DNA of 64,000 nt from Tubulanus polymorphus. Lineage: Eukaryota; Nemertea; Palaeonemertea; Tubulaniformes; Tubulanidae. The stretch spans positions 13,957,001 through 14,021,000 of the forward strand of contig NC_134025.1 of the NCBI RefSeq assembly GCF_964204645.1, in the 5' to 3' direction. Every line of letters begins with the position of its first letter. Position 1 is the stretch's first letter. Positions 54,150 to 63,176 of the stretch are shown here, one piece after another. A model generated the notes under the pieces. That model was not told the DNA's origin. It did not search any database and worked only from the letters and a program-made list of their open reading frames with translations. The position numbers and the translations under genes were made by a program.

Positions 54150-54824
54150 ATGGAACCAGAACAACCACAAACTATCAATATTACAAATAACACTGGTGTT
54201 ATAAATATATACTACAAGAAGTGTTTTAAATGTGAATTAGATAAATCATTAACATAATTTAGTAAGCGTAAGATTAGCAAAGATGGTTTTCAATATTGTT
54301 GTAAAACTTGCACTAAACTATATACCAAACAATATCGAGAAGATAATAGAGAATCTTATAATGATTATATGACAGAATATATGAAAGAAAGATATCAAAC
54401 AGATCTTTATTTTAGATTGAAACAATGCTTAAGATCTAGATTAACACAATTATTCAACAAAGAAACACATTCAGAAACACTATCTAATTTATTGGGTTGT
54501 TCAGATGAATTTCTCAAATCATGGATAATATATCAATTCGATGATAAAATGAATATAGATAATTATGGGGATTATTACCATATTGATCACGTGTTACCAA
54601 TATCTAAATTTAACATGAATGATGAATACAATAAAAAACTTATTTGGGGTTGGAAAAATTTAAGACCTTTAGAAAAGAAAGAAAATCAAATCAAATCTAA
54701 TAAACTAGATTTACAGTTATATTTAGAACAGTTAACAAAAGCAAAGAAATTTATTGAACAATGGAATAATAATCCAAATAATGAACAATACGTTGAGGAA
54801 TTTGATATCAAGGATCCGAAATGA
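54150..54824 (+). pseudogene. HNH endonuclease, element 2 copy, one stop
   Basis: Same family as 51097-51765. In frame from ATG 54150, with TAA at 54255-54257 (codon 36) where the intact copy has GAA. It is open from there to 54824, with HIDHVLPIS and NLRPLEKKENQIKSNKL present. Translation from the internal ATG at 54369 could still give the HNH domain without the ribbon. The stop is shared with element 1. Confidence 0.75.
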
Positions 54825-55128
54825 CTTATCTGGACAGTTATAGTTACTGCTCCTAATAGATAGACAATAGTAGTAAGATATTAAATCCTAATTTAAATAA
54901 AATATAATAAAAAAACAATAACTTCAACTAGCTAGTGAATTCTATTATATTTTTAATATTTTCTTTTCAAAAAGAGAATACTTTATATTTTGAATAGATC
55001 CGAATAGAAATTCTTTAAATTCAAATAGCTAGTATCAGTAGTCAATACTAGAATTCTTTAACTTTAACTAGCTAGTATCATTTGAAGAATACTTATAATA
55101 TTTTTTTTGCTTTTTTTCTCTAATATAA
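54825..55128. other. Intergenic spacer, homologous to 46979-47302
   Basis: AT-rich with GCTAGTATC/CTAGAATTC repeats. It lacks the micro-element found in element 1. The T-rich tract TTTTTTTTGCTTTTTTTCTC precedes TAATATAAATG of the next gene and fits the late-type promoter motif. Confidence 0.5.
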
Positions 55129-55731
55129 ATGTCAAAGAAATCTAATAAGAATAGTATTGATATTGAAAAAACATTAGATGATTTAGGTATTAGTGATAAT
55201 AAAGATACAGTTGTTTCTAATTCTATTCAAGTTAATAACAATATAGATTATGAATACTATTTATATTGTAAGCATCATCTAGAACTATTGATTGCCGGTG
55301 GAAAAACTAAAGAGTTTTTAACTAAGACTATTACTTTTCAAGAATTAGATGCTATGAAACCCGATAAAGTAATAAAATATTTTAAGATTTATGAAGAGGC
55401 AAGATTATCTAAAATAAATGATTCTATTTCGAATGGTATTGTCAAATGTTATTCTAAGTTATGTAACCAGTTAATACCAATTGATGATGAAAATAAATTA
55501 TATAATGATTTGAAAAATGACTATTTAGTTATGACTGAATTACAAAAATGGGTTGGTTACGCTTCATTTCAATTAGGATCGGTTATGACATTAATTTCTA
55601 CTGGTGTCATAACATTTTCGAACATCAAGCCTATGGAATATAAATCAGGTAAGAACGAAACAGATGTACTACAACCAAACATCGAAACAGAAGATGAATC
55701 AGAACAAAAATTAACTAAAATAAATGAGTGA
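55129..55731 (+). CDS. Conserved Polinton protein with TM segment (200 aa)
   Basis: Intact homologue of 46382-46978. The KPDKVIKYFKIYEEARL motif is at about 85, one hydrophobic helix (GYASFQLGSVMTLISTGVITF) at about 144-164, and the C-terminus is acidic. The stop overlaps the start of the next gene by 8 bp (ATGAGTGA region), implying coupled expression or overlapping transcripts. Function unknown; recurrent in animal Polintons. Confidence 0.65.
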   Translation: MSKKSNKNSIDIEKTLDDLGISDNKDTVVSNSIQVNNNIDYEYYLYCKHHLELLIAGGKTKEFLTKTITFQELDAMKPDKVIKYFKIYEEARLSKINDSISNGIVKCYSKLCNQLIPIDDENKLYNDLKNDYLVMTELQKWVGYASFQLGSVMTLISTGVITFSNIKPMEYKSGKNETDVLQPNIETEDESEQKLTKINE

Positions 55732-56119
55732 TGGAGTTAAGAAAAAGGCTAGATCCGAGAAACAAATTAAATGGGCAAGAGAATTAGGTAAAAGATCTTC
55801 AGAATTAAAAAAAGCTAAGAAAAAGAAATTAACTGATATAAATGAATCACAGAAATTATCTGATGGTGCCGTACGGCACCCACACGGTGGTATTGATTCA
55901 AATAATAATCCATCTAATTCTTCTAATAGTGGAAGAAATAATTACTTATATATTACAATTGGGTTAATCACAATTATTATATTCTCCGGTGTAATATATA
56001 AATCAAAATTCAAATCTGATGATAAAGATGATTCCAATGATGATAAACCTATCATACCCGAAAATAAGTCAAATCATAAATCAAATGAAAATAAATCTAA
56101 AATATTATTAATGGATTAA
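55724..56119 (+). CDS. Small basic one-TM protein (131 aa) with micro-element
   Basis: The basic N-terminus (KKKARSEKQIKWARELGKR) is a recurrent Polinton motif. A hydrophobic helix at about 79-97 (YLYITIGLITIIIFSGVIY) and an acidic-to-basic tail follow. The 27-bp insertion at 55865-55891 adds nine codons encoding GAVRHPHG within the linker before the helix; element 1 lacks it. Role unknown, possibly a virion protein anchored in membrane. Confidence 0.6.
   Translation: MSDGVKKKARSEKQIKWARELGKRSSELKKAKKKKLTDINESQKLSDGAVRHPHGGIDSNNNPSNSSNSGRNNYLYITIGLITIIIFSGVIYKSKFKSDDKDDSNDDKPIIPENKSNHKSNENKSKILLMD
55865..55891 (+). repeat. Palindromic micro-element, copy 2 (in frame)
   Basis: GGTGCCGTACGGCACC (perfect 16-bp palindrome) then CACACGGTG and GT. 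It lies in the 131-aa gene between GAT and ATTGATTC. Element 1 has CTGATATTGATTC without it (near 46260). In-frame, encoding GAVRHPHG. Confidence 0.75.
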
Positions 56120-56122
56120 AAT

Positions 56123-57238
56123 ATGATGAAAAAAGAACAATATTTAAGAGATTTATATTATAACCCAGAAAGTGAAGTTTCATATTCAAGTGTTTCGGAA
56201 TTATGGGATAAAATTAAATCTGATAAAGAAAATGGTGCCGTATGGCACCCACATGGTGACATAAAATATAGTGAATTAAAATCATGGTTACAAAATCAAC
56301 CCACATATCAAATTCATAAAAAGATGGATAAAAAATATTTAACAAGAAAAGTAATGGTTTCATATATTGACCAACAATGGCAAGCTGATTTAATTGATAT
56401 GAAAAACTTAGAAGAATATAACAAAGGATATTTTTGGATACTAAATGTTATAGATATATTCAGTAGATACGCATGGAGTATCCCGATTAAAAATAAAACT
56501 GGTATAGAAGTTACAAATTCTTTCAAATTAATATTTAAAGAAGCTATCCCAGATAAAATACAATTTGATGAAGGTAAAGAATTTTATAACAAACATTTCA
56601 AAAAACTATTATCTGATAACGATGTAGAATATTTTTCAACACATTCAGATAAAAAAGCATCCGTTATAGAAAGATTTAATAAAACATTGAAAACTAGAAT
56701 GTGGAAATATTTCACCGCTAATGAAACATATAAATATATCGATGTGTTAGATGATTTAGTTAAAGGTTATAATAATTCTAAACATAATTCTATAAATATG
56801 AAACCTATACAAGCTAGAAAAGAAGAAAATTCAGAAATAGTTTGGAATAATTTATATGGTGCGTTTGTTACACATGATTTTGGAGAACCTAAATTTAAAA
56901 TAGGACAACATGTTAGAATTTCTAAATATCGAAAAACATTTTATAAAGGTTATACCCCTAATTTTACTGAAGAAATATTTAAAATTAAAAAGATAATATT
57001 AACTAAACCTTTTGTTTATAAATTAGAAGATCTAAAAGATGAAGAAATATTAGGTTATTTCTATGAACAAGAATTATCACTTGTACCAAATCCAGATGAA
57101 ATAGAATACAAAATAGAAAAAGTATTGAAAACAAAAACTCTTAAAGGAAAAAAGTATTCTCTGGTGAAATATAAAGGATATGATGATAAATTTAATGAAT
57201 GGATTTTATCTAGTAAAATTAAAAGAATAAATGAATAA
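56123..57238 (+). CDS. INT: Polinton integrase (RVE family) with chromodomain
   Basis: A 371-residue retrovirus-like integrase that would insert the element with 6-bp target duplications. The DDE catalytic triad is visible: Asp89 (WQADLID), Asp149 (QFDEGKEF) and Glu183 (VIERFNKTLK), with 33 residues between the last two. A C-terminal beta-rich domain (GQHVRISKYR) and a chromodomain (about 325-368, YSLVKYKGYDDKFNEWI) follow. A 21-bp micro-element copy near codon 38 adds residues absent in element 1. The start at 56123 or 56126 is uncertain. It overlaps ATPase by 8 bp. Confidence 0.92.
   Translation: MMKKEQYLRDLYYNPESEVSYSSVSELWDKIKSDKENGAVWHPHGDIKYSELKSWLQNQPTYQIHKKMDKKYLTRKVMVSYIDQQWQADLIDMKNLEEYNKGYFWILNVIDIFSRYAWSIPIKNKTGIEVTNSFKLIFKEAIPDKIQFDEGKEFYNKHFKKLLSDNDVEYFSTHSDKKASVIERFNKTLKTRMWKYFTANETYKYIDVLDDLVKGYNNSKHNSINMKPIQARKEENSEIVWNNLYGAFVTHDFGEPKFKIGQHVRISKYRKTFYKGYTPNFTEEIFKIKKIILTKPFVYKLEDLKDEEILGYFYEQELSLVPNPDEIEYKIEKVLKTKTLKGKKYSLVKYKGYDDKFNEWILSSKIKRINE
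56234..56258 (+). repeat. Palindromic micro-element, copy 3 (in frame)
   Basis: GGTGCCGTATGGCACC then CACATGGTG inside the integrase gene. The element 1 gene has AATGGTGACATAAG here, so the net gain is 21 bp with GGTG at both edges. It is read in the same frame as copy 2, giving GAVWHPHG. Confidence 0.75.
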
Positions 57239-57845
57239 AGATTTATTTATATTTGAACCACATAATATGTTAGTTACTGGAGTTACAAATTGTGGTAAAA
57301 CACACTTCATATTATATTTATTAGAAACTATTTATCAGAATCATTTTGATAATATAATATTATTCTGCCCAACTTATGAAATGAATGAAACGTATAATAG
57401 AGATATAGTTTTTAAAGATAAAAAGTTTATTATATTAAATTCTAAAACAGTGAAAGATAATTTAGATAATTGTATAAAAATTGCAATAGATATCTATAAA
57501 GGATCTAATACATTATTTATTATTGATGATTGCGCAAATTTACATGATTCTAAAATTAGAGAAAGTGAGTTATGTTATTTAGCTTTCTCTGGTAGACATT
57601 TTGGGATAACAACATGGGTTTTAAATCAGAAATATAATTCAATTGTGAAAGATTTTAGAGAGAATATAAGATTTCTAGTTTTATTCTACAACAAAGATAG
57701 AAAATCTATGCAACAATCATTGGAAGAAAATCAAATTATACCTCCTGAATTACATGATGAATATATGAATAAATTAAAGAATAATAAAGGTTCAAAATTA
57801 TTAATGAGATTACAATTTCCCTATGAATATAAATTTATAAAATAA
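57231..57845 (+). CDS. ATP: FtsK/A32-like packaging ATPase
   Basis: An intact 204-residue homologue of 44330-44941. Walker A is GVTNCGKT at 17-24, Walker B LFIIDD at about 94-99, and the SGRHFGITTWVLNQ segment follows. It is the last gene of the rightward block here and ends before the junction inverted repeat at 57865-58218. It would power DNA packaging into capsids. Confidence 0.88.
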   Translation: MNKDLFIFEPHNMLVTGVTNCGKTHFILYLLETIYQNHFDNIILFCPTYEMNETYNRDIVFKDKKFIILNSKTVKDNLDNCIKIAIDIYKGSNTLFIIDDCANLHDSKIRESELCYLAFSGRHFGITTWVLNQKYNSIVKDFRENIRFLVLFYNKDRKSMQQSLEENQIIPPELHDEYMNKLKNNKGSKLLMRLQFPYEYKFIK

Positions 57846-57864
57846 AATCCTAATTCAAAATATT

Positions 57865-58218
57865 ATAGAATTCACTGTATACTAATGGATGAGTGGATGA
57901 ATTGGATGAGTGGATGAATGGATGAGTGTAATAATATATAATTTACATATGTTTTTTATTTTTAAAACAGTAAGAGTTTGATTTGAAGTTATTTTATCAA
58001 TTTTATACTATATTTAAATATTATTTTAATAATATATATATATTGTGTTAAATTTAATAAAGAATAAAAATATTATATTTATACTCATACTATTCTTCCA
58101 ATTTATGTGTTAAAAAGTAAAATATATATATTATTATACTCATCCACTCTTCCACTCATCCAATTCTTCCAACTCATCCAACTCATCCATTCATCCATCA
58201 ATATACAGTGAATTCTAT
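57865..58218. repeat. Inverted repeat at convergent gene junction, element 2
   Basis: Arms TAGAATTCACTGTATA plus GGATGAGT/GGATGAAT minisatellite (57865-57930) pair with 58135-58218 (…CCATTCATCCATCAATATACAGTG span; ends AATTCTATA). The interior is AT-rich. The position matches the inverted repeat of element 1 (44017-44288), but the sequence is unrelated. Confidence 0.7.
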
Positions 58219-58225
58219 AATCTTT

Positions 58226-59287
58226 TTAATTTTCATTTTCATATTTTTCTTTAAGCTTATTGTATTCTAAATATATATCCCTTTGCATTTTCTTTGGTAT
58301 AATTCCTAAATAATTCTCGAGTTTATATTTCCTGAATGTTTCTCTTGAAAATATTTTTGGAATATAATTTTCGATTTCAGTTTTAGATGGATGTTTATTT
58401 AAAAATTCTCTAAAATCATCATATTTAAGTTCAAATAAGTTCATTGTATAAGTTACATTTGGTTTAAAGTTATCTAACTTTTTCAATATGGTAACTATAT
58501 CATTACTCAAGAAATAATCTATAAATGTTTTTCTATACCACCGATAATCTGATATATTCTTATTATTAAATTTTGGATTTATAACTGTTGGATTTTCTAT
58601 TACATTATCTGTACCAATATGTTTAATTGAGTATTTATGATTCAATTGTTTATCATATATTACATATTCTTTACATTTTTCACACCAAGATTTAAATACT
58701 TGTATTGCATGGGCTGAATCATTTCCACCTTTTGTTTTTAATTTATAATGTTTTGCCCAATTAGCCTTTGTTATACATTCATTACAGAAGGCACAATAAT
58801 TCTGATCCTCTTTGCATTTATCTTTATATATATTGGCATATGTTTTTACTAATTGTAAAATATGTTCATCTTTTTTGATGTGTAATAAATAATCATTATA
58901 ATTATCAAAATCTTCTTCACAATACATACATCTAATGTTATCTTTTGGTTGAACATTTGATTTTTCTATTTTAGGTTCAATATTATATTCTATTTTTGTT
59001 TCAATCTTATCATCATTCGATGTAGAAGGTATAACATTATCTTCTATTTTATATTCAATATCATTCTTATCTTCTATTTTATATTCAATATCATTCTTAT
59101 CTTCTATTTTAGGTTCAATATTATCTTCTATTTTAGGTTCAATATTCTTATCTATTTTACTTATTCTATATTTGAATTGATTAAAGTAATCTCCAAAATA
59201 CTTACTGTATTCATCATAAGGTAATATATAATATATATCTGATATCATTTCACTTGGAGATTGTATTTCATATATTCCACCTTCCAT
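58226..59287 (-). CDS. Zinc-finger protein with coding minisatellite (353 aa)
   Basis: The N-terminal ~45 residues match 42843-43973, followed by repeats of NIEPKIED/NDIEYKIED. Beyond residue ~110 it is unrelated to the element 1 protein: fingers CMYCEEDFDNYNDYLLHI, CAFCNECITKANWAKHY and CEKCKEYVIYDKQLNH, then a Lys-rich C-terminus. The upstream motif is CTTTAATAAAAAATC, of the polB-type class. Role unknown; nucleic-acid binding likely. Confidence 0.6.
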   Translation of the reverse strand: MEGGIYEIQSPSEMISDIYYILPYDEYSKYFGDYFNQFKYRISKIDKNIEPKIEDNIEPKIEDKNDIEYKIEDKNDIEYKIEDNVIPSTSNDDKIETKIEYNIEPKIEKSNVQPKDNIRCMYCEEDFDNYNDYLLHIKKDEHILQLVKTYANIYKDKCKEDQNYCAFCNECITKANWAKHYKLKTKGGNDSAHAIQVFKSWCEKCKEYVIYDKQLNHKYSIKHIGTDNVIENPTVINPKFNNKNISDYRWYRKTFIDYFLSNDIVTILKKLDNFKPNVTYTMNLFELKYDDFREFLNKHPSKTEIENYIPKIFSRETFRKYKLENYLGIIPKKMQRDIYLEYNKLKEKYENEN

Positions 59288-59319
59288 TTAATATAAGATT
59301 TTTTATTAAAGTTAAAATT

Positions 59320-60567
59320 TTAATACATAACACTATCTAATTGTGAATTTACAATATTTAATTGCGCGTCAGATATAATATAAATATGCATTTTAAAATT
59401 TTTGATTCCCTTTTTCTTTGTCATAAATAATTGTATTCCATCTTTTGTATTTTGTAATTTTTTCCCAGAACCATGTAATGAATTATCTTCAGTTGTTCTA
59501 AAATCTAACCATAATGCATATTTATTACCGGTATAATAATCAATTTGATTAATATTACAATTTTCAAATGATTTTACTTTTTCATTCATAAAATGTTTTT
59601 TAATTTCTACCCATTGATCAATCATTCTCATTCCTTGACAAAATATTTTATTCGCTATTCCTTCGATAGTTATTTCTACTTTTGTTATTTCAGGATTATA
59701 ATAATTGTCAACATTTATTGCGCCATTAGTATACGTTCCAATGGTAAAAAATATTAATATACCTTTAATAGATCTTCTAGGAAAGTTAATATTCTCATTA
59801 ATTATTTCATCATTTGCATTAATAGTTACAGTTTTAAATTTATCAATATAATCATATAATAATGAAAACCCTTGATTATATTTAGTTTGAATTATACTTG
59901 AAATATTTTCATCAGTTACTGTATCATATTCTAAACATATATTCGATAATTTATAACTCATATCTTTATTAACGCTAGATAATACAATTTCATTTACAGG
60001 AGCAAATGTTATCTCAAATATAATATCTTCTTGAATTGCGTATTTATATAAAGGTGCATTATTATTTATCAATTCAAAATCTAATGGAATTTTATATTTG
60101 CTTCCATATATACTTTTTATCAATTTATCTACATCATTTGTTAATATTGCGCTATTAGCTTCTGATCTTAATTTATTTTGGTTTTCTGATTGAATTCCTT
60201 GAAATATCATATTATTTCTATTTTCTTTAGTTAACCATAAATCTTTATAATGCATAAATAAATTATAATCATCTAATGAGAAAACTGTTTCTGGACCAAT
60301 CTTTATTGTTAACTTTTTAATCAAATATCTTCCAACATTATCAACAACATAATTATTATTATTACCGATTACTTTTATATCAGCTGATAAATAAATACTG
60401 TTTGGAACATAAAAAGTATTTTGTGTTAATCTCGGAATTCTAACGTATAAAGTTTCATCGGGATTAATATTTGAAGGGTTATGAGTAATTATATGATGTG
60501 ATCTTTCTGCTTTAATAGCGTTAGATATTCTAGAAATCTTCGAAGGATTTATATAACTCCCACTCAT
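59320..60567 (-). CDS. MCP: Major capsid protein (double jelly roll)
   Basis: Intact, 415 residues, the same length as the element 1 copy (41563-42810) and nearly identical. The family words ETLYVRIPRL, YNLFMHYKDLWLTKE, NMIFQGIQSE and EITFAPVNEIVLSS are all present. The main difference is a short stretch around residues 138-150. The start follows a T-run and GTTAATTAAATG. Forms the capsid shell in related virus-like elements. Confidence 0.88.
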   Translation of the reverse strand: MSGSYINPSKISRISNAIKAERSHHIITHNPSNINPDETLYVRIPRLTQNTFYVPNSIYLSADIKVIGNNNNYVVDNVGRYLIKKLTIKIGPETVFSLDDYNLFMHYKDLWLTKENRNNMIFQGIQSENQNKLRSEANSAILTNDVDKLIKSIYGSKYKIPLDFELINNNAPLYKYAIQEDIIFEITFAPVNEIVLSSVNKDMSYKLSNICLEYDTVTDENISSIIQTKYNQGFSLLYDYIDKFKTVTINANDEIINENINFPRRSIKGILIFFTIGTYTNGAINVDNYYNPEITKVEITIEGIANKIFCQGMRMIDQWVEIKKHFMNEKVKSFENCNINQIDYYTGNKYALWLDFRTTEDNSLHGSGKKLQNTKDGIQLFMTKKKGIKNFKMHIYIISDAQLNIVNSQLDSVMY

Positions 60568-60588
60568 TTAATTAACAAAAAAAATTAA

Positions 60589-61755
60589 TTATTTATTTTT
60601 TGATATCATATTTACTAAACCAAAAATAATAGCACTTACAACCGTAATTAAAAATAAAATAATATGTTCAGCAGCAAAGTTAATAATGTTTCCTGCAGAT
60701 TTCAATATAAAACCAACAATTGAAGCAATAACTCCTGGTAGTGCTGCAGCAGATTTCTTTGATAGTTCCCATAAATATTTTGCTAATTTCTTTAAACCAT
60801 CTTTAACTTTATCTTGTATAGAATTATTATCATTCGGGGGTTTATCCGGTTTATTTGGAGTAGGAGTAGATTTCAAAGCATTTGATATTGCTAAACCAAT
60901 TGTTGTAAATAACATAGTTACAGCTGTTAGAATTGAAAGAATTGTTATTCCTTCTAACTTAAATAATAACTTTATTCTATCTTTTAATGATATTTCAGAA
61001 TTTGGTTTTATCAACAAATCTTTAAAAATAACTTTTAATCTATTAATATTATAATCATATGATTTTAATAATGATTTAATTTCTTCTTTTTGTAATTCTA
61101 TGTTATATTCTAAATCATCTTTTTCTTTTTCTAAATATGCATTTCTTTTTTTAAATTCAATTTCTTCAATAACTTTATTATCTCTATCTAATTTTAGTTG
61201 TTCTATTTCTTTATTTTTATCAGTTAATTCTTTTTCTAAAGTTCTAATCTTAAAATCTCTTATACTTTTATCATGCGCAATTTTATCAGATGCAAGTCTT
61301 ATACTAATAATTTCTCTAATTGCTTTATCAGAAAATATATCTAAATCTTCTAATTCTTGATCTGTTGCATCAAGTAACCCATTTGGTAAAAGTTTTTCAA
61401 TTGGAACTTCATTTGATTTAAGTTTTCTAGTTTTGGAAGTTATATTCTGTTCAGAAGTTGTTTCTTTTTCAAATATAGGTTTGAAATTATAAATATATTC
61501 ATTATATTCTAAATTTTGTTTTACTAAATCTGGATTTTCATTTTCAGGATTTATTCTCGATCTAGTTCTTCTATCAAATTCATCTGTTGATTGACCTTTA
61601 GAACCACTATCTGCTAAATTAGAATTATATGCTGATTCATCATCATTATCAATATTAGTTTCATTAAAATCGGGTTGTGGTTCATCATCAATATATCCTT
61701 CATTATTATTTCCCATTTCTCCCATTTCATAATCTTCTCCACCTTCTACATCCAT
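60589..61755 (-). CDS. Coiled-coil, three-TM Polinton protein (388 aa)
   Basis: The acidic N-terminus (MDVEGGEDYEMGEMGNN) is followed by a long coiled coil (about 155-245), then the conserved C-terminal half with three hydrophobic helices and the PTPNKPDKPPND linker, as in 40452-41522. The region between residues ~85 and 240 is different and longer than in element 1, so this part evolves fast or was exchanged. Probable virion membrane component. Confidence 0.7.
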   Translation of the reverse strand: MDVEGGEDYEMGEMGNNNEGYIDDEPQPDFNETNIDNDDESAYNSNLADSGSKGQSTDEFDRRTRSRINPENENPDLVKQNLEYNEYIYNFKPIFEKETTSEQNITSKTRKLKSNEVPIEKLLPNGLLDATDQELEDLDIFSDKAIREIISIRLASDKIAHDKSIRDFKIRTLEKELTDKNKEIEQLKLDRDNKVIEEIEFKKRNAYLEKEKDDLEYNIELQKEEIKSLLKSYDYNINRLKVIFKDLLIKPNSEISLKDRIKLLFKLEGITILSILTAVTMLFTTIGLAISNALKSTPTPNKPDKPPNDNNSIQDKVKDGLKKLAKYLWELSKKSAAALPGVIASIVGFILKSAGNIINFAAEHIILFLITVVSAIIFGLVNMISKNK

Positions 61756-61771
61756 TTACATAATAAAAAAA

Positions 61772-63160
61772 TTAAAATTTAAAATATAATATTCCTCCGA
61801 TTACAATTCCTATACAAGTTATAGCTAATTTAGTATTTTCATGGGATTTATTATCATCATTTTGTTTAATTATATCATGTTGAATTTTATCAGTTCTATT
61901 ATTTTCTGATGTATTGTAATCTTTTATTTTAGAATCATTATTTAATTTAATATTCTTAGTTTTAGTTTCTGTTGATTGAATATGTTTTTTATTTTTTTCA
62001 CCTTCCATTAATTTTGGAGCAGTAATAATCTTTTTATTTATATCATTTAACCCAAATGAATTATTTATTGTTGCAGTTTTAATTAGATTATTATAACCAA
62101 TTATATTTCCCATCTTCAATACTAAATCATTAGAAATAATTAATAGATTAGGGCCTATACAATAATTAAGTCTTACATGAGATTTATCTAAATAATTTTG
62201 ATATCTTATAATGTTTTCTGGAATCGATCTATTTTTATCATTATGTATGGAATCTTCAAATAAAACTTTAAATTGTTTTTGTGTATCGAATGATGTATTC
62301 AAATTTCCAATTATCGGTGATCTTGTTTCAACTTGCGCACCTAAAATACATATCAAATAAGTTCTAATAGATTGATTTATTCTTTCTATACCTGATTTAG
62401 TAAAACCTTCACTATTTTCTAAAATAAAATATACCCAACCATTATTGTTTTCTTGTTTTAAATTATCATAAAATTTCGGTAATTTATTAAAATTTAATGT
62501 TTCTAAATCCTTAGTTTCTATTTTACCATAACCTAATTTATTATTATAGATATTATAAAAACTATTAGATGGTATGGGAAGTGCACAATATTCTGCAATC
62601 TTTTTAGGGCAAGGAAGTGATCTTATTGTTCCAATTTTTGTTCTAAAATCAGAATTATTCATATCTATATTAAATTCATTGCAAATTTTATAAAACTTAG
62701 ATAAATTAATATTATTATCTAATTCTTTAAAATATCTAGATCCTGGTAAAGCGCACTCTAATTCATTTAATATTATTCTGATTTGAAAGTATGTATGAAA
62801 TCTAAATAAACTTTGAATTAATTTATATTTAGAATTATTCAAATGATCATTCCAACTAATTCCACATCCTGTTGTTGCACAATAAACAGCAAAATTTAAT
62901 TGGTTCTGCCAATACTTCATATTAGATTTTAATAACCATTGTTTTTCATCTTTCAATTTTTTAAAATTAATTAAATATATATGAAATATATTTTCCATCT
63001 TTGCATTAAAATTATTAGTTTCAGTAACATAAATTTCTAAATTAGTTAATGAATCTAAAACTTCATTTCTATATGTAATATCTTTATTAAAATCTATTGC
63101 TGGAATATTATATTTAATTGATTTATTATATTGGAAAGCTTTTGGAAAACTATCTACCAT
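61772..63160 (-). CDS. Conserved Polinton protein with C-terminal anchor (462 aa)
   Basis: The intact version of 39109-40435. The core has WQNQLNFAVYCATTGCG (about 84-100) and LFRFHTYFQ. A variable stretch at about 178-215 (SLPCPKKIAEYCALPIPS) is absent from element 1. It ends with an Asn/Lys-rich linker and a membrane anchor, LAITCIGIVIGGILYFKF. Widespread in animal Polintons beside capsid genes, with no function known to me. The tail anchor suggests attachment to a membrane or virion interior. Confidence 0.68.
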   Translation of the reverse strand: MVDSFPKAFQYNKSIKYNIPAIDFNKDITYRNEVLDSLTNLEIYVTETNNFNAKMENIFHIYLINFKKLKDEKQWLLKSNMKYWQNQLNFAVYCATTGCGISWNDHLNNSKYKLIQSLFRFHTYFQIRIILNELECALPGSRYFKELDNNINLSKFYKICNEFNIDMNNSDFRTKIGTIRSLPCPKKIAEYCALPIPSNSFYNIYNNKLGYGKIETKDLETLNFNKLPKFYDNLKQENNNGWVYFILENSEGFTKSGIERINQSIRTYLICILGAQVETRSPIIGNLNTSFDTQKQFKVLFEDSIHNDKNRSIPENIIRYQNYLDKSHVRLNYCIGPNLLIISNDLVLKMGNIIGYNNLIKTATINNSFGLNDINKKIITAPKLMEGEKNKKHIQSTETKTKNIKLNNDSKIKDYNTSENNRTDKIQHDIIKQNDDNKSHENTKLAITCIGIVIGGILYFKF

Positions 63161-63176
63161 TTATATAATTAAAAAA

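Noticed and set aside
60686-61360. Plus-strand open frames opposite the coiled-coil gene
   Set aside because: They are antisense shadows of the 60589-61755 gene caused by AT-rich codon use.
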